A stretch of DNA of 64,000 nucleotides from Sinohyriopsis cumingii (GCA_028554795.2 CM068826.1:106182602-106246601); one strand, 5' to 3'; numbered from the stretch's first letter, positions 21,601-34,921 are shown. Notes: generated from the sequence alone by a model not told the origin. Made by a program: numbers and translations.

Positions 21601-24600
21601 ATTTTGCAGATGGATCTGTTTGAGAAACAATTTGAATGGATTATGGATTTGAATAGCCCTTCCATTGACTTCCAGTGAAAGCCAATGCTTTGACAGTTTT
21701 ATTTCTATAATGTATCATAGCATCTACATTTACTGCAAATATTCACAGAAATAAACTTACAGGACGTAACAAAGAATGGGTTGACATTTACCCACAAATC
21801 TGCCATTTCCAAATTAATTCAATCATGACCTTCTGCCCATCAATCCCAAAATACTTTGTAAACTAATACCACAGAAACTGACAATCTGTAGTAGCAGAAA
21901 TATTGATCCAAGTACAAGCATTCCATGTGAGTGTACAGTGAATAATGCAAATGACATTTCATTCAGAAACCTCAGTTTTGATGCACATTAATAAAAGACT
22001 GAGAACTTCAGCTAGCATTAAATGCTCTAATCTTAAAACCAATATACCATTTATTGCTGTGGGGAAAAAAATGAGGCATCAAAATATTTTATCATAGCTT
22101 TCTTTTTTATATCAATACTACTTTTCAACTACTGGAAGTTCACGTATTGACATATTACATTCATAGAACAGTAATATTTTCTTAGCTTACTTCTAATGAT
22201 ACAGTATACAATATCTATTCCTGGTATAATTATCAATTTTGAGAAAACCCTCTACCAAACAACTCTACTTTCTCAAGTCACCTTTATAGTTGTCAGACTA
22301 TTCTGCAGAGAGCAGGAATTTTTCATCCTGAATTGAATTCTTTGGTCTACAGTCAACATCATCATAATGCAGTCCATCAACATTATGCTGGCGGGTACAA
22401 AATTATATAAAAAATTATGTCAACTTTTCAAAAAGAGGACGAAGCAAGTCTGAGATTGTTCCCCTGGATAACATCTGCGTAATAGCCAATAGGCAGCAGA
22501 ACCAAGAAGTCAGTCAGTAAATTTCTTCAAATGCTGTTAATTGTACTTAGTTATGAACACAACTGTTTAAAACTTTCCAAAGTTTTTGTATCTTAAACCA
22601 TACCTGACAGAATATCACCATCATCTGTCCAATACTGAAGGGCCAGAATGCTTTCAGTCAAGGCTGGTCAAATTCTGTTCTGCAGTTGTATTTGAATAAA
22701 GTCGTGTACGTACTTTTAATAATGACAGTCATATTTAATAGCAAAATGGCATCATTTGTAGAAGTCTGAAAGATGTTCAATCTAGAACACATTCTGTCAA
22801 GGCCCTTCATGCTGGAACAGTGTCTGTAAAATTTGGTCAAATTTTGCTGATTGGTTTATGAGAAGAAGTAGTTTAATGGATCTTCCATTTTTTAATAACA
22901 GTCTCCACATTTAATAGTAAATCAGAATCACTTGAAAGCCATTAATACCTCAACACTTTTTGTCAAATCTGGTCAAATTCTAGAGAGTCATTGTGGTGAA
23001 GATGTTAAAAGGTTTTTGTAATTTTAGTAACAGCAGCCATATTGGATAGCAGATCAGTATCATTGGACAAATCTGGAAGACCTTCATGACACCATCATTG
23101 CTACAAATTTGGAAAACCTTCATGCCACCATCATTGGTAACAAATCTGGAAGGCCTTCATGACACCCTCATTGTCAAATCTGGAAGGAAACCAGTCAGCA
23201 TTGGTCTACCACTATGACACTGGATCAATATCCCTCAAGATACAAGGCTCATTCAGAAATTTCTTCAATTGGTTGTCGATATGAATTGATGTACTCTTTT
23301 CTGATTACAATGAGTCTGCTGTTCATGAAGGTTGACCTAACTGTACTATTTACATTTGGCTGCATCATTCTATTCGGCCAAATACTAATAAACTTTTCAG
23401 GGCCAAAGCGAATACAAAGTGAATATTCATTACATGCCTAGTAGACAGGAATCATCTCTACAAATCTAAAAGATCTTCATGCCATAATACTTTATTTATT
23501 GGTAACACTTTCAAGAGTGGTTTTTGGGAAGTCATTTCGAGATTTTCCTTTTTTAGTAATAGTGGCCATATTTTAATGGCAGATCAGCATCATTGGTCTA
23601 AATGTGAATGCAACTCAAGCTATGAAGTCTTTATCCAAATTTGGTCAAAAGTGGTCCAGTTATTTTTGAGAAGTTTAAAATAGCAATTTGATCAATTCAC
23701 AAAGCACAACACACAACAATGCAGGGCAATACCATACTAAAATCTTACTTGTTCTTATCGTCATTTCTTCTTTCTAACTGCCAAGTATTAAAACCATTTC
23801 TGACATTGTTGAGCAATAAAATTTTCTAATTGGCCACATTGGCAGCTATACTGGGTGTAAGATCAGCACCATTTTCATTTAGGATGAACATGACACTATT
23901 AGAAAAGTTCTGCTGAAAATGCCATGTTGAAATGACCATCCACTGAAGAAAATTTACAATAGTTTTTCAATGTTTATTCGGGCAGCTATATAACAGGTCA
24001 GATCAGCACAACTTTCATTCATCATTCATAACTGGTCACCTGGCTTTCCATTTAAAAGGAATAGCATCAGCAAGATTTTCAAGACGGCTGCCATGCTGGC
24101 CATACTGAATGTCAGATCGACATCACTTTCATTTAGTACCAACTGAAATGAAATCCCAATGTTGATATGACCTTCCTGGAAGAGCAACGATAATATTTTC
24201 AAGATGGCAGTTGTGGTGGCTATAAGAAGTCTTCCAATAAAAATGTCATGCTGATATAAAGCTGGTTGCTACAGTGGTCATAATGGATGTCAGATGAACA
24301 CCATTTTCATTCATGGTCAACTATTCTTCAGACAAATCATTTAGTGAAAACTCTGTGTTGATATGACCATCCAATCAGGTCAAGTACATGTAGTGATAAC
24401 ATAATTTTCAATATGGTGACCATATTGGACATAAGATCAGCATCAATTTCATTTAGGACCAACTAGAAATCATAATAAGACCCCATGTTGTTGTTGTTGT
24501 TGTTGTTGTAAGGTTTAACACCATTTTTCAGCACACAATAGGCTATGCATGGCGGCCAGTATTAATGGTGGAGGAAGAACCCGGGAAAACCACGGAAAGA

Positions 24601-27600
24601 ACCACCGACCCACGAGAAGCTACTGGCAAGCTTTCTCACATACCCACATTGGCTAAATCTGAGACTCAACCCCATGTTGATATGACTTTCCCTTCAGGAG
24701 GAGAGGCTGTAACAATGGCTGTCATGGCAGCCAAATTGGACATCAGATCTGCACCATTTTCACTTAGCACCAACTAGCCATCATAAGAAGTCTTTTAGAT
24801 AAAACCCTCTTTTGACATAACCATCCATTTAGAAGGAGTAGTGATAATAAAGATTGTCAAGATAGCTGCAGCGGTGACCATATTGGCTGTTTGAGCAGAA
24901 CTAATTTTATTTAGCACTAACTAGACCTTTAGCTTTATGTTTAGGAGGGAAAGTGATTAAAAAAACTTGTGCTAACAGATGAACAGATGTCAGATGATGG
25001 ATAATATGAAAAGCTAGTTTATGACCAGTAGAGCTAAATATGGATAAACCTTTAAATGTAAGAAATCGTTTTTTCCAAGTCTAATATGTTTCTAAGATAA
25101 TACCTGTTCTATCATAATACCTTAGGAGAGAAATAGTATAACTCTGCAATTCCAGCCCTCCCAGGCTAAACAATTTAGCTAAGATAGTATTTACAGAGAT
25201 CAGTTACTACTGGAGTGAAATGCATGCTCTCAATAAGAATATAACTACAAGGAGGCTGGAGGAGTGTAAGTGTATTATGATTAGGCATTATTGATGAAAC
25301 CTATTTTAACTAGAACAAAAAATGGATTCTTCTTCAAATACATCACCCAGTCATATTATCCTAGGATAACAGGTAAGAAGTGGAGCGAATTAAATCCCCT
25401 AGCCCCAGAAAGACCATCTCCAGTCCCCTAAAGTAGGTAAGTCTGCTTCTAGTAAATCTGGCTCAAGAAATGACTCAATATGCAGAGGTATAGGTTCTTC
25501 TGAAGTGCATTAATTTGCCCTCCTGCAAAGTCATCAAATTACATCCTTCGGAAGGTAATCTGTTTTGCTACAACAACAGTACCCAACAGGTTTAGTTCAG
25601 CATTTTGGGATGAAAGCTCTCTGAGGCAGAAGCTCCAGTATGTTGACTCTAAACTCCATTCCATGCTATATATACTGTCACCTAGAGAACATTTTCTCTT
25701 TAATGCTTCTTGAGATGAGCTGAAATGCATTACAAGTTCATTTGATCTTGGGTTAATTCTTGATATGCAGAGAGATAACCCATTTTATCTGGAATGAGAG
25801 TAGCTGTGCTGATATGTCACCCTTTCCCTGTTTTAAGAATAGACAACTTTTCTCTCCACATACAGCTCTTCTTCTCAGGTACCACTGCAAGGCTCTCACC
25901 AGGTCCCGTATATGACCGTGAGATGAAGGGTCCTTTTAACAGAGATTTCACCATGAAAGATTCCCATGAGCAGGAGCCTGTTCTTGGCAATGAAAATGGG
26001 AACTATCAGGAGTGACACTGACCAATTCTATTGGAATTGTAAGCAGTTCAGGTGGACCGACTTGGCACATACTTCACTGATTCTGTCATTGCTAAAGTGA
26101 GCAGGAAGCAGGTCCTATACAAGAGATGAACCAATAAAGTGCTTGAGGATGGTTTAAAGAGTCTTACTAAGCCAGGTTAACACCAGTGATAGATTCTACT
26201 TTCAATACAGAGCCAACACCTTTGGACATGTGAAATCGAAAATAGACTGAAAATGTGAATGGTCTTTGTTTCGTCCAATGATGCAGTGTTTTGGAGATCG
26301 TGGATTGGTACCCTTTTATCATAAATGGCACTAACTGTTTCTCCTCAAAGAAAATTCTTAATTTCCCCTCATATACTTTCAAAGTGGACGAACTTCTCAC
26401 TGGAGTGATTCTCTACACAACTTGTTTGTATTTGTTCTTGACATTTAGTTTAATTATGATCCAGACATGCAAGTTCAAGAATTGTGGATTCGGATGAAAC
26501 ATCTGCCATCATGGCCATTTGAGCAAATTGAGAAATATCTCTATTTTCCTTTGGATTTCATCTGCTAGATTTATTTGATAATTTATTCACATTTTTTGTT
26601 TCCACTTGAGTGGAACAATCAGGATGAGGAAATGCTCCAATTTTATTTATTATCACCTTTGGGATCAGTGGTGTTTTGGGGTAAGCTTATGGAAAGTGCA
26701 TTGACTGTCACAAAAAGATTCACCAGTGGTCCATTGCAGCAGGTACATTTGCAAATGACGCAACCATTTTCTTTGTATTAGTTGATTTTTCTGCAACAGC
26801 AAATTCACTAATACATTTAGACAATTTGGAATACAACAAACTTGTATGTGGATTTTTCATTGAAGATACCACCTGAGAAAATGCCAAACAAGTCTAGGGA
26901 TGTGGTTCCCCTTGTCATTTAATATAATTCACAATACTGGAGTTGTTGGCAGAATGAGAATGCACTTCCATGTAGCACACTTTCAGTCTGGCTTTTCTCT
27001 AAAGGCAATCCTGAGTGTGCCACACTTCACTGGCTTCCTGGAATGATGGAAGGAGATGTGATCCACTTCCCAGGACTCTGTGCTTGCAACTGTATAAACC
27101 ATCATATCCAGAGGTTGAACCTGTAAAGGAACATCTGACATTGGCCTGTACAGGTTGGCATCTCTAGACTGGTACTGGTTGGTCTAAGTGGCAAAGTCTC
27201 AGCCACCATTGGACAATGGAGTCATCTGTAAGGATGTCATAGTAAGGCAGCCCAGGATGATCAGGTATGCTGCTGCACTGAGTGAAACCAGTAAGTGAAG
27301 GAATTTTCAAGCTGAGAGACTAATGCCATGTGTAAGAATCAAAACCACCACTGAGCTCATTTTCAATGCACATTCCTGTGGAAAACATACAGTTTACATG
27401 TGTTTGAACTTTGAGAAAAATGTTTTACCTATGCCTGTTTAAATGTATTTGAAATATAACAAATTGTAAATCAGCTGTCATGACTTCTGGCATATTATTG
27501 TTTAGGGGTTTTAGTCCTGAGGGTTATTGTCCAGGGGATTTTGTCCTGAGGAGAAGTGTTTTTCTAGGGATTATTGTCGTTGGTGGTGGTGGGGGTAAAA

Positions 27601-30600
27601 AGGTAAGGTATAAAGAGTGTTTCTGTCCTGGAACCATGTAGCCTGGCATGTGTCCTGCTTCATGGGCTTAGAGAGTGGTATGTACACAGCAACACACATA
27701 ACAATTTATCTGTAAGAAGGGTCCATGCCTAAACAATACTGAATCATCGCTATTAATACTGACAAAGTGGACACTATAAATTCCAATATAACTTACCTGT
27801 ATGAAAGACCAAAAGTGCCTATAATGGTAAAGTCATTTAAGTGTCACTTTAAATAACTATGAAGTGAATGATATGACTAAAACAATGTACACTACCTGTA
27901 TGTATCCCACCATTACAAAGCAATTTATTTTAGTTCTCTATAACACACAATACCTGCACATAAACAGGAGCTACACCAATGGGAGAGGATGCATAAGGGG
28001 CATCTATATGTGCAACAAAGTGATCATTTTACAAGCAAAAAAAACTTTGTTGTGAAAGAAAAGAACAAAAAAAAGTTGGAAAACTGTAGATAGAGTATTT
28101 TCATTCAACAGAAAACTCCTCCAACTTGCTTCAAGATAGAAAAACTTTCACACTTCTTGTAGGTGGATTGCAAGATCTCATCAGGTGAGAAGAAGCAGTA
28201 ACCCTAAAAGTAGTGGGATATGGTGCCAATACTTGTATCATGGGGAGATCACTCTATCTAACTGACACCTAAGCGAACATGTAACATTTAGGTTTCATAG
28301 ATAAAAAGTTTCACCTGAGAGGACTGGAATTGCAAGGTAGTAGTAATTCTCTTAAGTTATTATGATCAGGTAATGTATTTGAAGATAAAAAGTCTAGCCT
28401 GGGAGGACTGAATTTGCAACGCAGTATTTGTTCTTGGAAGTTATTATGATTGGGTACTTTTAAAGGTCTTCACAGAAGGATGCTTCTGTCAAATTTAATT
28501 AAATTCTGGCTTCAGTTTTTGAGGTAAAGTCTTGAAATGGTTTTCTGTTTTAGTAATATATTTAAAGCAATGTCCATATTTTATGGCAGCTTGGCTTCAT
28601 TTGTGTAAAGACTTCAGGCTAAATGGTTTATTGAAGTTAAAATAGTAGATCTTAAAAAGATTGTGCATGATGGAGGGCATGTGCCACAAGCAGGACCATA
28701 TAAGCTCATTTAGCTTATGGTGTGGCCAGATAAGTTAAAAGGTAGGTCAGTGTGAACTACTTTTATTGTAAGCTCACTTGGCTTATAGTATGGCCAGATG
28801 AGTTAAAAGGTTGGTCAGTGTGGACTACTTTTACTAGGCCTCCTGAACATTATTGCATCCATCATGACTGCAAATTTAACAGCTTCAGAAATATATAGCT
28901 ACATGCAAAAACTTCACACAAGATCTCTTCTAATACAAATATAAATGCCACAAAAAATATGATACCTGTCTATCACTTGTGCTGTGCTGTGTCATAGACA
29001 AACAAACTCAAACTCAGTCATCTGTAGAAACTTTACCTTTGGTATGCCTCTTCTTCCTCCATTCTGAGTATTTGGGGGAGATTTGCCAGAGATGTAAGAC
29101 AGGCTGGTCCAAGCCACTGACTTGACACTATATGAAATGGCACCTGAACACGTGTGTAGTCACCACCATTTGAGACAGACTGAAAACATGTTACCTGAAT
29201 CCTGAAGAAAAAATACAGTCTCACATTAAAACAGTTTTACGTAGGATTTTCAAAGTGACAGACCAAGGTCATTTTTGCATAGATATATATATATACCATG
29301 TTTATAGTCCTCTGTGTGAGAATTAGTTGGGAGTTGTTGACTCTGGTCTCAATGACCTCCATCTTTGGTCAACGTATGCAATCTTAAACTAACCTGAATG
29401 TGCAGAAACTATTATTTTCTTATTAGACTCCCCAAATCCATGACCTCTGATCTCTAGACCTCTGGTTTATTTACTACCATAAGTGCAAGTCATAAGTTTT
29501 GTCAAAGAATTTACTCAAACAAAAGTCACTCTGAGAAACCAACATTTCTTGAGCCACAATAACCCTAATCCCAAAATCAATAAGCCTCTTTCATACCTTA
29601 AGAGCAAACCATCCACAAACTTTGGACATTAAATTTTGACCTTTTAAGCACAATACAAAAGGTATTTTTCTTGACATACACAAACTTTGGTGAAGGTTCA
29701 TGGTCAATAAAAAAAATTGTGCAGAATTCATTTTTCTTGTTTAAGTCAGTGACCTTGACCTCTGACCATTTGACCCACAAATCAACAGTCTTTTTTCTGA
29801 CCCAACGTGCAAACCTACACAAACTTTGAACGTATAAGTAAGGTAGAACTTATGTTATTGTGCAAAAACAACTTTTCCTCCCTATGTCACAGTGACCTTG
29901 TCCTCTGACCCTGCACACTTACTTGCATCAAGTGCATGCCACCTACAAAGGTTGAATTTGTGATTTTTAGAGTTAAATGCCATTTTTAGCATATAATAGG
30001 CCATACATGGCAGCCAGTATTTGTGGTGAAAGAAGAACCCAGGATGTCCCCAAGAAAAACCATCGACCCAAGGGAAGCTACTGGCAAGCTTTCCCATATA
30101 ACCACAATGGTTGAGCTGAGGCACTAAATCCATGCAGACAAATGAGATGTGATTGATCCGTACCTTAGACCACTCAGCCACCCTTGGCATCCACGAAGTC
30201 ATGAACTGAAGAGGGTGGAAAACTCAAGTTACTGTGTGAAAATCATTCTTCTTCTTTCAGTCAGTGATCTTGACTTTCAACTTTGTGACGCTAAAATTTA
30301 TAGGGTTTTTCCTTACCCTATACGCAAGCAATCTACTAAGTTTGTTAACAGTAAATGGTGGACAACTTGAATTATTGTACAGGAAAATGAAATTGATAGA
30401 TGGACAGACAACATTATAACATAACATGGTTTGGTAATGCCTAACCAAAAGTCTCCAGCTCTTGGAAACAGCCTCTCACAACAGAAATTTATGACTTAGT
30501 TCACGTTTCAAAAAAATTTCAAAAACAATACCAAAGGTTTTTCATTTAATAAAAATGTTTAAACTAATATTCTTCAATATCAGCATGCAAAGGTGTATAA

Positions 30601-31708
30601 ACACTTCTCTCGAAGATCTACTTTATCATCATTTTTACAGCTATTCAAACACTGTTACGCATAACCAGCACTGTACTTTTCAACCATAGTCTCCTAATTT
30701 AAAAATAACGAAAACACTGAATAGGTAAACATTTGTTGATCATTGTTTCTTTGACTCAATCAAAGTAATGCATGTGCAAACAGGAACTTTGATAAGTGTT
30801 CACATTATTAAGATCTATATATGCTTATGTTCATAACTGGAAAGAATGTGCAAAAAATGTATTCACCTTACTGGACTAGTACTTTTTTACATTGAGGACA
30901 ATACTACAATAAAAAAAACATTATAAATATTTTGACTATCAACACTACCAATTATGAAAATAATATATGAGATTAATGAAAATAATGTGTGGCTTTTATA
31001 TCGAGTCCAACACAATCTTCCAAACTCCCAAACTCAATTTTGTTATGGATCATGAAGAAACCCCAAAAATATGCTCCTCAAAAAACAAATAAAGAACAGT
31101 AGCCAAAATTATGCAGCAATATAAATTTTTGTTCATAACTACAGCACCTTTATCTCTTTTCTTTCTAAATGGACAAGTAACCAAAGATTTAGCAGTCATC
31201 ATGAAAAATTATTAGTGGGGATTTTGGCTACCAGAAATGTGAAACATAGTAAAAGACAAATGGGAAATATAGTAAAAGAAAGTTTCAAATATTCCTACCT
31301 ATTCTGCTTTGTGACTTTATCTTCACAAAAAACAGAAAATATCAAGCCAATAAAGCCCTCATCCATCATTTGATACATAGCTTGAGTCCGAACATCTACA
31401 TGGGATGGCCACACTGTAATATGGGGATGTGAATGGTACCATCCTAAAACCCTCATTGGTCGTTTAAGTTCATATGCCAAATGCTCAGCTTTAGTTGAAG
31501 CATCAGACAGCTGTTCAGGGGAAATTTCAACACGATCAGCTTGCTTATCAGATCTCCTAAGTATGATCACAGCCGAGATATGGGATATTCGTTTTTCATC
31601 CACCTCTCCAATCAAAAGTCCCATGACCTCCTCTCTCTCAGTAGAAAGAGCATGTGTTAAACAGACAAGGTAGGCATCTGCTTCAATATGAACACAGTTT
31701 ATAGCCAT
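18458..31708 (-). CDS. BRCC3: BRCC36 Lys63-specific deubiquitinase (three coding exons)
   Basis: JAMM/MPN+ metalloprotease that cleaves Lys63-linked ubiquitin in the nuclear BRCA1-A complex and the cytoplasmic BRISC complex. Joined exons (31299-31708, 29037-29201, 18458-18659) give 777 nt, 258 residues. Visible: catalytic-helper Glu27 in STEREEVMGL, and the zinc motif GWYHSHP with His92 and His94, then Ser102 and Asp105 (H-S-H-P-x6-S-x2-D), so the enzyme should be active. The last exon holds the C-terminal helix and coiled coil (ENRLESN, EKEKEELKKQL) used for KIAA0157/Abraxas pairing. All introns obey GT-AG and both junctions split an Arg codon after its second base. Shorter than human isoforms (about 291-316), mainly by a missing loop between the Glu and the JAMM motif. 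The start ATG is 10 bp inside its exon, implying an upstream non-coding exon. Confidence 0.95.
18660..20034. other. BRCC3 intron 2, 3' portion
   Basis: Holds an exact-looking tandem duplication of about 42 bp at 18721-18804 (aatgtaaaatgtgtgacctt phrase twice) and the start of a dispersed repeat near 19740-20000. No exon seen. Confidence 0.6.
20035..20450. repeat. 47-bp tandem repeat array
   Basis: About nine copies of a 47-bp unit with core ttcaaatttaaaatgtcct followed by ccagtat and tttccatcaaatctg. Variation alternates at the cctcattcc/cctttttcc and atgctttcc/atcctttcc positions, so two unit types are interleaved. Intronic. Confidence 0.95.
20666..20996 (-). mobile_element. SINE-B copy 2
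   Basis: Best-preserved head of the SINE-B family. On the minus strand it begins with a tRNA-like segment (A box region gtgacctagtggttagagc, B box GGTTCGATCCC) ending at about 20996, followed by the standard body and a CA-rich tail near 20680. The head folds plausibly as a tRNA but the continuous SINE body argues against a functional tRNA gene. Confidence 0.9.
20997..22579. other. BRCC3 intron 2, middle
   Basis: AT-rich intronic DNA. No exon, RNA gene or clear mobile element apart from a stretch near 22440-22560 related to the dispersed repeat at 47700-47830. Confidence 0.55.
22580..23680 (+). repeat. Dispersed repeat C, tandem cluster
   Basis: Several diverged units of roughly 200 bp. Each has a gccatattggat-like phrase, then gcagatcagcatcatt, then a tctggaaggccttcatg phrase, then gtcaaatctggtcaaattc. 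The same family appears near 19740-20000, 28470-28640, 47700-47900, 49380-49900, 61440-61930 and 62190-62450, always on the plus strand. No coding capacity; family identity unknown to me. Confidence 0.75.
23815..24950 (+). repeat. Diverged tandem repeat D
   Basis: About six units of 150-200 bp recurring around gatcagcaccattttcattta and gttgatatgaccatcca, with a second phrase aatattttcaagatggcagt. One unit is split by SINE-A copy 2. Resembles repeat C in containing a sensor-like gccat-x-ttgg phrase but is distinct. Confidence 0.75.
24491..24669 (-). mobile_element. SINE-A copy 2 (head-truncated)
   Basis: Minus-strand SINE-A lacking its tRNA-like head, with a (GTT)n-type tail read on the plus strand as ttg repeats. 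Flanked by the 10-bp target duplication CCCCATGTTG at 24481-24490 and 24670-24679. It interrupts repeat D. Confidence 0.92.
25100..28450 (-). mobile_element. Second DIRS retrotransposon relic
   Basis: Minus-strand DIRS remains. Inverted ends: ttccagccctcccaggctaa at 25150-25169, with reverse-complement counterparts at 28308-28334 and again at 28391-28418 (the right terminus looks duplicated). Inside, a decayed RNase H (NNSSIVNYIK then QGE, about 26900-26950) and recombinase start (TLKVYEGKLRIF and IKGYQSTISKTL, 26280-26400), followed by recombinase fragments down to about 25500. At about 3.3 kb it is shorter than a full element; gag and most of the RT are missing. Different family from the element at 2134-17162. 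Confidence 0.65.
26167..26400 (-). pseudogene. DIRS tyrosine recombinase N-terminal fragment
   Basis: A 77-codon open frame holding the SAM-like N-terminal recombinase segment (STLKVYEGKLRIF, then IKGYQSTISKTLHHW). The two halves of the motif are closer than usual, suggesting a deletion between them. Confidence 0.6.
28451..29036. other. BRCC3 intron 2, 5' end
   Basis: Contains one unit of repeat C (about 28470-28640) and a direct duplication around 28700-28840 (agctcatttagcttatgg... gccaga phrase, two copies about 65 bp apart). The donor of exon 2 is at 29036. Confidence 0.6.
29037..29201 (-). CDS. BRCC3: BRCC3 coding exon 2
   Basis: Acceptor tcttcag| and donor |gtaaag. Encodes the C-terminal part of the MPN domain, IQVTCFQSVSNGGD to EEEEAYQ, aligning with the known region that ends in E-E-x-x-A-Y-x-R in BRCC36. 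Confidence 0.93.
29240..30300 (-). repeat. Dispersed repeat with TGACCT phrases, plus SINE-A
   Basis: BRCC3 intron 1 holds several diverged units with the phrase gtgaccttgacctctgacc (29440, 29745, 29885, 30262) separated by 100-150 bp and by caaactttg phrases. These contain repeated TGACCT half-sites like nuclear-receptor elements, but the phrase is simply part of the repeat. Confidence 0.6.
29972..30185 (-). mobile_element. SINE-A copy 3 (degenerate)
   Basis: Minus-strand copy with body phrases gaagctactggcaagctttc and ccatttttagcatataatagg. The head near 30170 is recognisable but mutated and an insertion lies near 30040. No target duplication evident. Confidence 0.8.
30301..31298. other. 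BRCC3 intron 1, remainder
   Basis: AT-rich intronic DNA between the repeat cluster and the exon 1 donor at 31298. Nothing recognised. Confidence 0.6.
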
Positions 31709-31718
31709 TCTTGAGTCT
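31299..31718 (-). CDS. BRCC3: BRCC3 coding exon 1 (with 10-nt 5' UTR)
   Basis: Acceptor tgtttcag| ends at 31719; ATG at 31706-31708; donor |gtagga at 31298. Holds the whole catalytic core (MPN domain with JAMM motif). A longer open frame upstream of the ATG reads through intron sequence and is not used here. Confidence 0.93.
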
Positions 31719-31799
31719 CTGAAACAACAAGATGACAAAGTGAACATTAACACCTAAATAGATATTATTTTTAAAAGTAATAAAAACTTAAAAGTATGT

Positions 31800-31960
31800 C
31801 AGGTCTTACAATACACCAGTTATCTCCCCCAAGATCCTACAAATCTCATATGGGTTGTTTTCACAGACGTCATGACTGAGTACGCAATTATCCACAATGC
31901 AATGCACATGCACCTTGCACCGCCATTTTGAGTCCCAAACCTTTGTCAACATAAGTCATC
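31800..31960 (-). promoter_or_regulatory. Probable BRCC3 promoter and 5' non-coding exon
   Basis: On the minus strand aaaatggcgg (31920-31929) resembles the YY1-type motif typical of housekeeping start sites, and a CRE-like tgacgtc lies at 31867-31873. A possible donor gtaaga occurs near 31811, which would leave an intron of only about 90 bp before exon 1. Motif-based inference. Confidence 0.4.
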
Positions 31961-32663
31961 ATGTATATTCAAGATAATAATCCGATTTAAATGTTGATAA
32001 GGACATTTACTTCATCGAAATGATACATAGATTATACCTGAAATTAAGTGCCCTATAGCATGAAAATAAAAATGCTGGAAGTTCCCTTGTATAAATCACA
32101 AGACAGAATAGTGAATTTGAACCATACTTATGCATATTGCTATAAAATAGAAATGCAGTTGTTTTTTTTTACAATGAGACAATATTGACATTTTTAAAAA
32201 GTGTTTCATATCATATGATATCCCTAAGCTTGAAAAAGGGTTTTCCGGACAATGATTTTTGGGATACAATATTACTTACGAATTAAAATTTCATAGCATG
32301 TGTTTTATGTCAGAACTTTTATGTACAAATACTTTTCGTGACAACAGGTGTTTGTGCCAAAGAAGTTGACAAACCAATTTAATTTGCATGGTCAAATATT
32401 GTATTTGTGGTGGAGATGATGGATGTAGGATGATACTGAATGAAGGTGATAACCGTTCAAAGAAGTTTCATCTTCAGTGTATTCAAACGAAACATGTGCC
32501 TTACGGAACATGACTTTGTGTTGAATGTCAAAATGACGTATTCCTGAAATGCTTTTAAAAATATGAAATTATATATTAACAATAATTAGCCTCTTTTAAA
32601 TTAAATGATAACCAAATGTTTCTACTTGTTTTTGTATCCATTTGTTTATGTGTTTGTTTCTTG
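31961..32663. other. Intergenic, no gene seen
   Basis: AT-rich sequence between the BRCC3 promoter and SINE-A copy 4. No supported feature. Confidence 0.55.
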
Positions 32664-32913
32664 TTGTTGTTCTTCTAGGATTTAACGCCATTTTTCAGCA
32701 CAAGATAGGCTATACATGACAGCCAGTATAACTGGTGGAGGAAGAACCCTGGAAAACCCAGGGAAGAACCACTGACCCACGAGAAGCTACTGGCATGCTT
32801 TCCCACACACCCACGCTAGCCAAGCCTTGGACTCTAACCCACGCAGACAGAGGTGAGATGGCGGTGATCCAGAACGGTGAGCACTTTAGACCACTCTGCC
32901 TCTCAGGGCCCCC
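32664..32913 (-). mobile_element. SINE-A copy 4
   Basis: Full-length minus-strand copy with head near 32910 and TTG-type tail at the left. Target duplication gtttgtttcttg at 32652-32663 and 32914-32925 (12 bp). Confidence 0.93.
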
Positions 32914-32925
32914 GTTTGTTTCTTG

Positions 32926-33973
32926 ATTGATGTATTTGTTTATGAAAGAAAAACATAGATGGCTGAAATTTAAATGTTTTACTTGAAGAAAACAAGTAGA
33001 AAAGTCATGCATTCAGTCTAGTGTGGTTGACATGCACAACAGAATGTGATGTATCATATTCTTATGCACAAAATGAGACATGCCTTCATAATTATGCGGA
33101 AAGAACAATGTTATTAGGCGCCAGTTTGTGGGGCTAGGGACTTGAAATGGCTGATATGGAAGTACACACATTTTGTGACGTCACACAAAAACAACAAATC
33201 TTCCAAGTTTGCTCAAAACTGGATCAGAAATATATAATCCAGAGTTTAAAGATGTAATTGCTCAAATGGGTGCACTCACCTTAATGCCTAGTGAGTTAAA
33301 TACCTAGTATCCCTGCATAAATCCTGTAGCCCAAAGTAATCACTTTAACATGAAACTGTCAACTTCAATACTATTATTTTACTATCGTATGTGTTATTAA
33401 CAATTATTATTCATTGTTAATTATATTTCTGTCCTTTTAATAATGACCCAATTTGATTTTCATAAACTTCAATGTAGACGGTGACGGAATACCCACCCCA
33501 AATGGAAACTTCATAGTTTTCAGTTGTATTATTTTAATTCATTTTAACAAGTTATAGATAACAGTTCCATCTAAGACAGCAAACACGAGTCCTAGACAAA
33601 TACCCGTTAAAGTGTGTTCTCCTTCGTTTTAAATTTTTTTAAATGGGGTCTGATCATTTTTTTAATAGAAAAACGAGTTGGACTGACGTGTCTGTTTTTA
33701 CTGTCTCATATTTTACTGTTCATAAAAATAAATAAATAAAGACATAAAACTACGATTGGGTAGGCTAATTTATGTTGTCTCGAAAATACGTCACAAATAT
33801 TTGTCTCATTCAATCGCTTTAAGCTTTCAAAATAGCTATGACTTGCATCATATATATCATAAAATCTAACAAAATGCTATATTTTGTAAACTCTATCAAC
33901 GTCCAAAGCATGCAACTCTGACATTTTTACCAAGCCTTGTCCTTACTCTACTTCCTAGTCAATGGGAACACCT
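32926..33973. other. Intergenic, no gene seen
   Basis: No exon or mobile element recognised; short AT-rich runs only. Confidence 0.5.
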
Positions 33974-33986
33974 ACTGCTCCATTTC

Positions 33987-34854
33987 GGGTGCATAGAAAC
34001 ACCGGAACGCACCGAAACGCCGGAACGCAGTAGAGTAGATACACCGGAACGCACATCAGTTATATCGTATATACCATATCGTATATTGGTGGTGTATGCA
34101 TAATTCATATTTGTGACATTTAACAGTAGTTATATAATAAATTAATATGTAATTTCTTTTCTGCAAGTGATGCAACATTAAACTAAAAAGAAGCTGGAAA
34201 CTGCGCATTTTGGCGACAGTTCTTATAGTAACAAAATTTAATATTAACAGCGTGTAATGCAATTTATACACGAGTTTAATGCTTCAGCTCTTAATAATAA
34301 AAACATTAATATTGATTTAATATTAATTTCTTAAGTTGATTATTATGTTGTGGTTATTACTTATTAATTTTTCTTATTATCTTAAGTTCCGAGATGTGTG
34401 AGAATTGTGCAACCCAGCATGCTAAACAGCTGTATAGTTTGAGTGTAACTATCATGAATTATGCGTGCAAATGGTCTAAATGCAAAAAAACATGCGAGAT
34501 TGGCGTGTCAATTCATTTCCCTCATTCGCTGACCTTTTTAAACCTATTCTGCTATTTGAAGAAGAGTATGGGATAGTGGTAGAAATAGGTTTAATACACA
34601 AAGACAAGATTTGGATCATATTTCAAAATGTATATGTTACATATAACACACAAATGTTTCAAAATTAATATACAAATAAGGCTTGCCCACTCAGAAATAA
34701 AATAATATTAAATGTAGCAACAACATGAATAAACACATACCAAGTTATACCAATTAAATTGATAAGACTTTGGCCTCAGCATACAGCCTCATTGCCAAAA
34801 AATGTATGAATCGTTGCGCAGTTTTACCCGACGAGCAGCATTAGCCAACATGGT

Positions 34855-34921
<67 letters not shown>
